A model generated the notes under the pieces. That model made no database searches and had not been told where the DNA came from. It saw only the letters and a program-made list of their open reading frames with translations. From Cryptomeria japonica (taxonomy: Eukaryota > Streptophyta > Pinopsida > Cupressales > Cupressaceae), in contig NC_081408.1 in the NCBI RefSeq assembly GCF_030272615.1, forward strand, positions 310,102,383 to 310,166,382: a stretch of DNA of 64,000 nucleotides, given 5' to 3'. Each line of letters begins with the position of its first letter. Positions within the stretch are counted from its first letter, which is position 1. Below, in pieces: positions 43,480 to 53,972 of the stretch. A program made the translations under genes and the position numbers.

Positions 43480-46400
43480 AAATAATTTTGTATAGATATA
43501 TACACATGCCGGTTCTATACAAGTTTCAAAATATCAGCATACATAGTCTTCAAAAATAAGAAGTATGTGTCCCATCCCTTCTTAAGAGAGTCAAGAATGG
43601 AGGTGAATCCATTCAAGAGATTGGTGTAGTATTCAATTGCCTCTAATTTTGTGGGATCATTATTCTGCATGTTAGAGATACACTCAGTCTTATGAAATAA
43701 TAATTTATCAAGTTGAGGACCTATGAAATTTCAAATCTTAGTTGCTCACTTTATTATGATGTCCCTTTCTTTTTTTAATTTCAAAATTTGATCCATGATC
43801 ACCAAAATTGGACCATCCAAAGAATTGGCTATATTTACTGTCGGGTTATAAGAATTAGAAATCTTAATCAAATTATTTCTATAGTCTGAGATTCTCATGT
43901 CTATGGAGGCTATAAGCTTTACAAAATCTAGACAAGTCTTGTCAAAATTTTCCTCCTTCTACCAATGCTGCATCAATGGATTGTAAGAAAATTTGGAGTT
44001 TACCCTTCTCAGATGCAATCATTTGCAAAAATATTTGTTTCAGAGATTCTACGATTTTTTCCTTAGTCTCAGTTATTGAAATCTTAAGCAAAGAATCGTA
44101 ATGCTTGGGAATGAAATTAAGTATCTCCTGTAATTTACTGAATGAGCTTGCACTCTCCTCTGCCTAGAAATCAGCTACCAATTGGTTCAAAACTTCAAAA
44201 GTTTTCTTAATCAATTCATAGAAAATTGTGACAAATTTCCTTTGGCTATAGATGATGTGTCAATTTCCAAGCTGGAAGAGGAGTCTATCACAGTTTCTTT
44301 ACCTTTGTCTATCAGAGATTTATTCACTGCATCCCTTATTTTATGTGCACCGGTGGCTTTACCACTTTGTGTCTTATCCTGTTCTTGTGCTTCCTCAACA
44401 AATTTATTATCAATATCCTTTTCTTTTTCAATATTAACCTCTATGTTCTATACATTATCTTCCAAGGTATCCTCTACTTCAAAATTGGACTCACTAGCTG
44501 GTACAGTAGTAGCCGGTGGAGTGCTAGCTGGTTGATCAGTATTTACATTTTGTTCCTCTATTTTTGCTAGTTCCTTGTCCCCTGGTAATTGAATTTTTTG
44601 TGACTATACAAAATTGGGACTCAACTCATATCCTAGACTGAAAAGAATTCTAACCCAAATATCAATGGTCTCCTTCCGGATTTCCTCAAATCTTTCTAAC
44701 ATCAAATTGTTTATCTGGTTTTTTGGATTGAATTATGATGAACTTGTTTTATCGATTAAATCTGTCATCTCTAGAGGGGTTATTGATGGATAGAGATTAA
44801 CTAATTCTGTCTCTTTTATTTTCCGGTCTAGATTTTGATCATGTAATTTTCTAATCTTTAGTTTATTATATAATTCCTTAGGCAAAAATTTCTCTAAGTC
44901 AATGAATGCTCTACTAAAAGAATCAAGGTATAAAAGAATATCTTCCTCTATCTTCTTCTTATCCTCATCATCAAATTCATCAAATAATGTAGAAATATTG
45001 TCCAAATTAATGTCATTAATAATTTGATCAATGATATCTTGAGAATCTAGTTTCTTCTTACCAATTCTCCTCTTTGCTTTCGATTTAGACTGCTCATCAG
45101 ACTTTGATTTGTGTTTATGTACAAAGATTATTTTGGGTGTCTTTTAGGGAGTCTCCTTAGCTGGCTCTTTCTTCTACTCTTACTTCTTCTCCCTCACAAC
45201 CCTTGCAAAAATGTCATTTTTCTTTGGATCTTCCTTGATCTCTTCATCTGATCCAGTCTCCTTTGAATAAACTATCATATATTTCCTAGCCGCCTTCTAT
45301 TTTCTTTTCATTGATTCAGTTGGCTTAGGACTGATAGGCTCACCTGATGATGCTTCCAGTTGCTTAGAAGTTTATGTAGAAATTGGGACCACATTGGGAG
45401 TGGCCCTCTCTTCCTTTCTAGCTTCCCTCTCTTCCTTTCTCTTTTGCTTCATCTCTTCTTTCCTCCAGGCTTCAACGATTTTAACTTTTTGCTCAATTTT
45501 TGCCCTGCCATGAGCTTCACTTATTAAAGTTTCTACTACAACCTTGGTCATTTTTGTTCTAATTGTTGGTGCAACTTGTTCTTGCTAAAGCTTTAAGCCT
45601 TTTCCTTGGGTTGTGCCAATTTTTTATTTTTTTTCATTACCTAGAGCTTACAGTAGGTGTTGTGCATAGGCATCCAATGTGGCCTCGTCCACCTCATATC
45701 CCATCGGCATGATCTAGACTATTCTAGGCTGGACTTACTCCATCATACATTCATCTTTATTTACCATAAAGCATATAGCATTTTTATATTTTTCTACAAT
45801 AGATTTAGGAATCTTAGCCCTATTTTTCATTTGCTCCTGAAAAGTTTTTAAAAATTCCCATAAGTTGGCTTTTTGTTGTTTATCTCCTTGGCTATCCAAA
45901 ATTTGTGTTATTTGTGTGGCTACCAGTCTATCAAAAGCCCACTACATCTTACCATAACCAGGAGCAGTATTCAAAAGGTAGAATGCTAAGTAGATAACAA
46001 AAGATCCATACCAAAAAGTGTTTTTCTTGTCCTATTTTATTTTTTGAAGGTTTGTCTTTCAACATCACACTGCAGAGATCATAGTGTGCATCCTCTTTCA
46101 CCATTTGATGAGCTATAAGATTGCAATTATCAGAGACAGAGTTCAGCCGATTTGACTAGTAAACATTGTATTTGATTACCATTGTTGCAAATTTTACATC
46201 AATATCCATTATATCATCAACCCTCATCGAACAACCATCGAAAGTGGCACCAATGAGTTTGTAGAGTTTAGACCTAGGGCTGGGAAAACCTCCAATCTTA
46301 TGCAAGTAGGTGATATCTTGATTACTTTCTTAGTGATCCTGTAGGGTCGATCCAACTAGATAAACTCTCCATGAATTTAGTTGAGTATGTAACGAACCCA

Positions 46401-46721
46401 TTCCACTTCGTCGAATATCGAAAAATCCATAAATTGGGTAAAACCCTTCTTTTGCAAATGAGCAAATTTTGCCTTCAATCGGTTGTCCATAATCAAATTC
46501 ACAATGAAAACACAAGAAAATTCATAACCTTTGAGCTCTGCGATATCATAGTGGATGTATGCCCTAATGTATTCAGTGTGAAGAACATCATGGCAGACGC
46601 TCGAAAATGCTCCCAGCAGATCATCCAAAAGAGACTTGAAAAGGTGCTTCTTGAATTTAGGATGGGGGAAATTCTTTATTTCCACCACTAAAGTAGTATC
46701 AACATTGGATGAAGAAGACAT
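43480..46721 (-). pseudogene. X3 ORF2: unknown conserved protein, heavily broken
   Basis: Starts at ATG complement 46719-46721 (MSSSSNVDTTLVVEI) and runs leftward to about 43480. The first 110 codons are open and end YILN-stop, followed by IHGEFI, the counterpart of RVHGSFFWLE in X1. Further left, 45005-44733 reads KKKIEEDILLYLDSFSR and ETELVNLYPSITPLEMTDL, aligned with X1 (VEESVILHMDMYKK, LLAVYPVNSPKEIDDL) and X2 (IEEAVICTLLKFW, LVHLFPNMSVVEIKDHL). Many stops and several frame changes. It is the most degraded of the three copies, which agrees with X3 being the oldest layer. Function unknown. Confidence 0.72.
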
Positions 46722-47119
46722 GATTACCAAAGGATTATCAAGTGCGGATACAAAAACTAGGGTTTCTGCAAACAGTAAATACCTCAAGACTCTGTCGGAT
46801 GATGAAATTGCCTTCAAATAGATACTTGCATAAATTGCCTTGAACTCTTGAGATGCCCTAGAAATCGCTCTTCTGAATGCTTGATTTCTATGTGAAGAAA
46901 TAACTTAACTTTTTCCCTTTTTATTGCCATTAACCCTAATTTTCACTATCATAAATGTTGTCGGTAAGTCTAATTGGATCACATAGTCTACAAGTAGGTT
47001 CCAGTAAACACCTAAAACTACCTGAGTAACCATCCACAATCAATGTTCTCTGACTACAGATCTAATCTAGGGTGTTTGCATGATCTTCAATGATTTGCCT
47101 ACTTGTAAGGCATAGTGCC
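46722..47119 (-). promoter_or_regulatory. X3 spacer between ORF1 and ORF2
   Basis: About 400 bp without coding on the minus strand, with AAACCCTAG about 45 bp before the ORF2 ATG, as in X2. It corresponds to the spacers of X1 and X2. Confidence 0.35.
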
Positions 47120-48226
47120 TTAGTTATCGATTGTTCCTGCTTCCAGTGCAGGACTTGATGGCTCTACCAATTGTTCTGTTAGTTGTGTGTCTAATCTCCT
47201 AACCCATCTTTTCTCATGTTGTTTTCTAATATCTTCTACATTTTCCTTTCCCTTCTCATTTCTATTAGTTACCGATGGGTTCTTACTCTTGCAATATTTA
47301 GCAATATGTCCAATCTTGTTGCAAGCATAACAAATAATATTGTTCTTCTGAATTTCTTTGTTAAACCCTTGATTTTCTTGATTTCCCTTTGATTTGCATT
47401 GGTTAGCCATATGTCCAAATCTACTACATGCATGGCATCTTACATTTCCAAGACTGGTGACTGATGCATTGTTTTGATTATTCTTATTTTTGCACTGACT
47501 TGGTATATGACCATTTTTATTGAAAACAAAGCATGTACCATTGAATTTGTGAGCATTAGTCTATCCTACTAGTGATTTCTATTTTTGTTTATTTCCATAA
47601 CTCTTCTTCTGACCAAATGATTTATCTTGTTGTGCAGTACCAAAGATTTCTCCTTCTTCATAAACATGACCTCTCTTGTCATTAGCATCTCTCTGACTCT
47701 TTAGTAGCTCATCAAGTTTGGAAGAGATAGCTTTGAATTTGTCCTTGTACTCATTTGAAGTGACTAAGTCATCTCTCATGATTATGATATGTCTCTCAAG
47801 TTCTTGTTCATTGTTCCAGGACTAGATCAACTCAAGTTTCAACCTGTCATTCTCATGTCTTGGTTTGTTGCATTCATCAGATTTGTCCTTCAATGCTTGA
47901 GCTAGTTTTTCTTCATTCTTATTTTTATCTTCAATCTCCATGAACATTCTCATGGTTAAGGCTTGTATCTCATTCCTCAAGATAGTTTTCTCTTGAGTGA
48001 GTGTCTGACATTGATCCTTCATAGCATCTTCCTCGTCACTGTTCTAATTTTGTAGTTGATCACAGAGTTCCTTCCTCTTATCTTGAATAGCTAAAATCTT
48101 TCCTTGTAATGAGATTATGTATTCTCTGGCTTGCATTAGTTCATTCTTTAGTTTACTATTCTCCATCTTCTCATTGTCAAGATCCTCAAGAGCAAGTTGA
48201 AGTTGATGTTGTAGACTAGTTTCCAT
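47120..48226 (-). pseudogene. X3 ORF1: coiled coil plus zinc knuckles
   Basis: ATG at complement 48224-48226 (METSLQHQLQLALEDLDNEK). The coiled coil covers about 48226-47600 with stops near 48043, 47820 and 47577. Three knuckle units follow: CFVFNKNGHIPSQC (second Cys is Phe), CHACSRFGHMANQC and CYACNKIGHIAKYC, then a basic tail (RWVRRLDTQ) and the stop at 47120. Order and sequence match X1 ORF1, including CYACNKIGHIAK. Gag-like, inactive. Confidence 0.8.
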
Positions 48227-48280
48227 TGAATCCAAATTCTTGATCTTCCTCAAGTAGTTAAACTTTTTCCAAGGAACTAG

Positions 48281-48293
48281 GCTCTGATACCAA
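48281..48293 (-). other. X3 primer binding site
   Basis: The plus strand reads GCTCTGATACCAA, the complement of TTGGTATCAGAGC, next to the LTR edge at 48295. Initiator Met tRNA type. Confidence 0.88.
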
Positions 48294-48294
48294 T

Positions 48295-48386
48295 TGTTGG
48301 AATCCAATAACACTAAGGGGGCGGGGGGGGTGAATCCGTGTTCTACCGATAAAACTAATTCTGAACTTATTTCTTATGAACCAGTT
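48295..48386 (-). repeat. X3 5' LTR, distal end
   Basis: It begins TGTTGGAATCC on the plus strand and has a long G run (complement of the C run in the shared tail). It is cut after GAACCAGTT by C1 and matches 34391-34485. Confidence 0.88.
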
Positions 48387-49596
48387 TGTTGGCCATTTGG
48401 TGGAATTTATTATGTGTTGCTTTGATGTTTTGTCATTGATATCAACACTAGTTGTTTGGATGCTTTACCGGCACCCTTTTGGTTGCAGTAGGTTGAGTGG
48501 TTTCTAGTTAAATTGGATCTGATGTGATCAAGTGGGCTCCAGTATAGTATGGTGATGGAATTGGCTTGTTCATGTTACTTATGCTCATATTTGGTCAGTT
48601 GGTTTTGGTCTAGAGATCGGATGCTATTCTGCTTTCTTAGATGATTGGTTTTTGGTTAGAGTGAGGGTTTCACTGACAGAGCTTTTGATGGAGATCTTTG
48701 TTGTATTGCATAAGTGGTGTTGGTGCAGCTTCTGATAGAGTTTTAGGATACTGTTGGTGATCATGTTTGAGACTTAGCAGATGGAGATCATTGTTGTGGT
48801 GTATGGACCTATCCTTGGTCCCGGTTGATCTAGGTTATGGATCGACTTTAATGTAACGTGTGGATAGGACCTATTGATGTATTTTTTGGATGTCTTGGAT
48901 ATTGTTTGTTTGGCCTCAGGCCAACATGGTTTGTAATTATGTAATTGGTTTATTATCTAGTAGTCGACCTGATTGTTTAGGGTTGAGGGTTTGTATATAT
49001 TGATGTAAGATCTCATTGTAGATCATCATGGTTGTTGAAAAAGGTCATGGTCAAGGAATGTAATGTGCAAATAATGTAATATCATTTAGACAAAGGAATT
49101 GGTCGATCATTAGAGATCGAATTGGGAATATGTAAGAGGATTTAGTCCTAGGGTATTGAGCTTAACTGGAACTGTACTCAGGCATAGGAGATGCTATCTT
49201 TTGTCATTCAACATTTCTCCACATTGTAGTCTTGATTTATATGTAGTCAGTGAGACTCCTTTTGTGATGTGCAGTGAACTCTAGGTTGTTGGCCTTCCTG
49301 CATGTGCAAGCTCCTCAATTGTAGTTCACATACTTACTGCAAAAGTATTATCTAATTGTGGGTAGGATTCCCACCATTGTTTTTCGATTTACTGGGTTTT
49401 CCACGTACAAATTTGGTGTTATGTAGATGGCTTTTATTCAGTGATTATTGATTATGCTTCATTGTTTTAACTTCTATTCTGGTATTAATGTTTTGGGTTC
49501 CGGTATTAAAGTTTAAATTGCTAATGGTTCCTATAATCTGTGACAACTGATTCACCCCCCTCTCAGTTGTCTTCTAGTTATCTGAACTTGCTAACA
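48387..49596 (+). repeat. C1 5' LTR
   Basis: 1,210 bp from TGTTGGCCATTTGG to TTGCTAACA, containing GTTTGTATATATTG (TATA core at 48994-49000) and the tail GATTCACCCCCCTCTCAG. Followed by ATTGGTCTCAGAGC. Confidence 0.92.
48994..49000 (+). promoter_or_regulatory. C1 5' LTR TATA-like box
   Basis: TATATAT about 610 bp into the LTR, kept in the 3' LTR near 54580. Confidence 0.5.
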
Positions 49597-49597
49597 A

Positions 49598-49610
49598 TTG
49601 GTCTCAGAGC
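49598..49610 (+). other. C1 primer binding site
   Basis: TTGGTCTCAGAGC, the initiator-Met site with A-to-C at one position. Confidence 0.82.
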
Positions 49611-49654
49611 CTTGGTCCTCTTTGTAGAAATATTAACCGCTTGAGGAAGATCCT

Positions 49655-50655
49655 ATGGCGACTAACACTTCAAGTTCATCTAGTTCTTATAGAGCTATCT
49701 TTTTAAGGGATATTCCAAGGCTTGATGGCACAAATTACATAGTATGGAAGATTCAAATGGAGACTCATCTGGGATGTCTTGGCAAGGAGATTTGGGAGAT
49801 CAGATAGAATAGTGTCATACCCTATAATCCAGGATTTGGCAATCCTCCTCTGGCAAACCTGGACAAGGAGCTTGAGAATGATTGTAGAGAAAGATAATCC
49901 CTCTTGTGTGCCCTTTCTAATCAACAAATAATGGGATTAACTAACAAATCATCTAGAAAGGCTATATGGGATAAGTTGGAGACTCTTAATGAAGGTGAAC
50001 CTATAGTGAAAATTGCTAAAATTGATGGTTACCAGGTGAGATATGAAAACCTAAATATGGAAGAAGATGAAAGGATTACTACATTCATGGAAAGGGTAAA
50101 TGAGATTGTTATGGGAATTCAATATTGTGGTGGAGCTATGAGCAAAGATGAAATTGTTTCTAAAGTCCTGAGAGCCCTACCACTGGCTTACTAAATGAAG
50201 GCTACTGCTATTAATGAGTTGAAAACAATGGCTAATACATCTTTCAACAGAGATACTTTGGTTGGGAAACTATTTTCTTTTGAGCTTGAAGAATTTGGAC
50301 CTTCTGGAGCTATGAAGAATGAACCTACTTTTCATGAATCTACAACTGGTAAGCAAGACTAGAAAGCTTTATATGGAAAGGAATTAGAAGATATGAAAAG
50401 AGAAGATGGTGAGTTTGAGCAACTTGAAGCACTATTTTCTAGAAGAGTACCTAAAGGATCGATAGGAAGTAAGTATGAAGGGAAAGCACCTTTTAAATGT
50501 TTTGCATGTAATAAGATTGGTCATTTTGCATCTAGATGTCTTGAAAGGAATTCAAGATTTGAAGAAAGAGTTAGAAGATCATTTAAGCCTAACCCTTGAT
50601 ATCATAGAAAGTATAAGTACAAGAAAAACATAGACAAATTAGGCTACATAGTAGA
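49655..50655 (+). pseudogene. C1 copia gag
   Basis: ATG 49655 (MATNTSSSSSSYRAIFLRD) opens a typical copia gag: IPRLDGTNYIVWKIQMETHL, a helical core (AIWDKLETLNEGEPIVKIAK), and one zinc knuckle CFACNKIGHFASRC near 50500-50541. Stops: TAG after EIWEIR (about 49805), TAA 49898, TAA 50192, TAG about 50360, TGA 50597, all in one frame. Gag forms the particle; this copy is dead. It could have supplied the type of Gag or enzymes that family X elements lack, before it decayed. Confidence 0.85.
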
Positions 50656-53650
50656 TGAGGAAGGCATTACTGATTCTGATGATGAACCGACAGAAGTCTC
50701 TGCTAGTGGATCTGCAAGAATTTGATGGTGGTCTAGTTAGATTTGGAGATAACAAAACATGTGTTATAAAAGGAAAAGGAACTATATCATTTGATGTTAA
50801 GAACAATACTAACAATGTTTATTATGTTGAAGGTTTGAGGCATAATCTTTTGAGTGTAGGACAATTGGTAGACAAGGGATTTCAATTACAGCTCAATGAT
50901 GGAAAATGCAAAATCATTAATAGATCTGGCTTGGAGATTTCAACTAGTACACAAATAAAAGGTAATACATTTCATTTGAGCTATGGTGAGAAGACATGTT
51001 TAATTATACAGATTGATGAGAGTTGGCTATGGCATAAAAGGTTGTATCATGTAAATTTTGATTGCAGTGTGAAGATCAGTTCAACTAAGGCAATTAGGGA
51101 TATACCTAAGATTATGAAGCCCTATAATCTGGTATGTAAAGAATGTCAAATGGGTAAACAAGTTAGAACCTCTTTTACGAGTATACAAGATAAATCAAAT
51201 TTTTTTCTTGATCTTATTCATACTGATTTGTGTGGCCCTGCTAGAATTAAAAGTTTTCATGGTGATAGATATTTCATGTTAATCATTAATGATTATTCTA
51301 GAATTATGTGGGTTACTTTTTCAAGAGAAAAATATGAAGCATTTGAAAAGTTTAAAATCTTTAATGATAAAGTGGAAACTGAGACAGGCTCGAAGATTAA
51401 ATGTTTGAGATCAGATCATGGTGGTGATTTCACATCCGGTGTGTTTAATAACTTTTGTGACAAGCATGGTATAAGAAGACAATTTTCTACTCCATAGAAA
51501 CCTCAGCAGAATGGAGTTGTGGAAAGGAAGAACATAACTATCTTGGATGTTGCTAGAGAAATGATGATGGAAGTTATTCTACCTCATATCTACTGGAGAG
51601 AAGTAATAAGAACAACAATTTATACATTCAACAAAGTACATATCAAAGGAGAAACTGGTAAGACACCTTATAAATTATGGTTTGGCAATACACCTATAGT
51701 TAAGTATTTCAGAATTTTTGGTAGCAAATGTTATATCAAGAGAGATTATGTTATTGGGAAATTTGAACCTAGATGTGATGAAAGCAAAGCATATAGATGT
51801 TATAACAAGAGATTGTAGAGAATTATGGAGAGTGCTAATATCAAAGTAGATGAGCTGAAAAGAAATCAAATCAGAGTGTATGAAAAGGAACCAGCAGTGG
51901 AAATGATTATATCTGAACTGGTAGCACCTTTACTAGAATAGAGAGTTGAATGAGTTACTCCGGCTACATCAGAGAATTCTACAGTAACTAAAGGACATAG
52001 AAGAGGAATAGAAAGTCAGAAGACTCCTAGGTATGTGAGATTGAATCATTCAAAAGATCAAATCATTGGGGATAAGAGCAATGGAGTGATGACAAGAAGA
52101 AGACTGACAACTAATGAGGTATGTTTAATTTCACAAGTTGAACCAGTATTAGTAATTGAGGAATGTAAAGATGAACATTGGTTAAAAGATATGGAAGAAT
52201 AATTAGATTATATTGAGAAAAATAACACATGGACCTTGGTTCCCCAGCCTAAAAATAAAAATGTTATTGGAACTAAATGGGTTTTTAGGAATAAATTGAA
52301 TGAGGATGGTTAAGTTATAAGGAATAAGGCTAGATTGGTTTGTAAAGGATATTCTTAGAAGGAAGGAATTGATTATGGAGAGAATTTTACACCTCTAGCT
52401 AGGATTGAAGCTGGAAGATTATTTCTTGCCTATGCTGCTTATAAAAACTACAAGGTTTATCACATGGATGTTAAATGTGCATTTTTGAATGGGGATCTTG
52501 ATGAGGAAGTTTATATTGAGAAACCTAATGGTTTTTCACTATCAAATGATATAGATATGGTTTGAAAGTTAAGGAAAGCTTTATATGGATTGAAACAAGC
52601 ACCTAGAGCTTGGTATGCAAGGTTGGATAAATATCTTTTGAAGCTTGGTTTTACTAAGGGCAGTGCTGACAGTAATTTATATTATAAAATTACTGATGAT
52701 GATATACCGATTATTGAATTATTTGTTGATGACATTATTTATGGAGGTGAAGATAAGTTATACATAGAATTTTCTAAGAATATGGAGAAAGAATTTGAGA
52801 TGTCTACGATTGGTGAGATGAAATTTTTCTTAGGTTTGTAGATTACTCAAACTGACAAAGGTATTTTCATCTGTCAAACTAAATATCCTAAGGAATTGTT
52901 GAGGAAATTTGGTATGGGAGATTGTAAATGGGTAAATACTCCTATGGTTACAAATTAGAAATTGACAAGAAAAGATGTTTATGCATCGATAAACCCTACA
53001 AGATACAAATCTATGATTGGAGGTCTTCTTTATTTGAATCAGACTAGGCCTAACATTATGAATGTTGTTTATATTGTTTCAAGACTTCAAAGTGATCCTA
53101 GAGAACATCATGAGATGGTGATGAAAAGGAATTTTAGATATTTGCAAGGTACATTAGAATATGGTTTGTGGTACCCTAAGGATGATAAATTTACTTTATG
53201 TGCATATATAGATGTTGGTTGGGCTGGAGATATTGATGACTAGAAAAGTACTTTTGGTGGAGTTTTCTTTCTTAGAAAGAAGTTGGTTTCATGGATCAAC
53301 AAGAAACAATCATGTGGAGTATGTTGTTGCTACTAACTATACACAAATTTTATGGATGAAGCAAATGCTGAAGGATAGAAAGGTGGATTGTGATGCACCG
53401 GTAGTTACTCACTATGATAACTCTACTGCTATTGATATATCAAAGAATCCAGTATTTTATTCTAAAACAAAGCACATATCTATCAAGTATAACTTTTTGA
53501 AGGAGAAGGTGGAAGCAAATGAAGTTAGACTGGTTTATGTGAACACTAAAGAGAAGATTACAAATATTTTCACTAAACCTTTATCCAAGGAATCATTTGA
53601 GTACCTGAGAGACAGATTGGGAGTTTTTACCCCTTTGGTAGAGACTTCAT
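50655..53650 (+). pseudogene. C1 copia pol, protease site deleted
   Basis: The frame resumes at 50655 just before LLVDLQEFDGGLVRFGD. The upstream DSG-type protease motif expected here is missing, the flanks being joined near 50690-50710 with a frame change. Then GAG-pre-integrase (WLWHKRLYHVNFD, 51020s), integrase with D in HTDLCGPA (51220s), D in LRSDHGGDF (51410s) and E in PQQNGVVERKN (51505s), and RT with HMDVKCAFLNGDL (52460s) and LFVDDIIYGG (52720s). RNase H has YIDVGWAGD (53205s) and a deletion near 53310 that removes part of the STEAEY motif and changes frame. It ends about 53650. At least ten stops, mostly TAG or TAA. Confidence 0.88.
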
Positions 53651-53808
53651 TGATGTGGTTTGACATTAGTTCGACATGCATTATCAGAGATACTATTCAT
53701 TCTGGAACTGATGTGGGATGCTACTTCTCAGGGGGAGTAGTCATCTTTGTGATTCAGAGGCTTATATTTCTACTTTTATATTTTTGTTAGATTTATGACA
53801 TTGATGTC

Positions 53809-53819
53809 AAAGGGGGAGT
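53809..53819 (+). other. C1 internal purine tract
   Basis: AAAGGGGGAGT in the context GATGTCAAAGGGGG, 150 bp before the terminal tract. The same double arrangement as in X1, X2, X3 and C2. Confidence 0.5.
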
Positions 53820-53961
53820 GATTTTGATATGAAAAAAAAAGGAAAGTATTGAATTTCAGAACTATCTATGGGAGATTTTTGGTTGTCTTCCATAGGGGGA
53901 GACTTGTTTTCCATTTCTTGGTACTTAGATGTTTTTCACATCTAGTGTTTCTGTTAATGCC

Positions 53962-53972
53962 AAAGGAGAGAT
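53962..53972 (+). other. C1 polypurine tract
   Basis: AAAGGAGAGAT directly before the 3' LTR edge at 53973, preceded by TTAATGCC, close to the X1 and C2 context. Confidence 0.75.
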
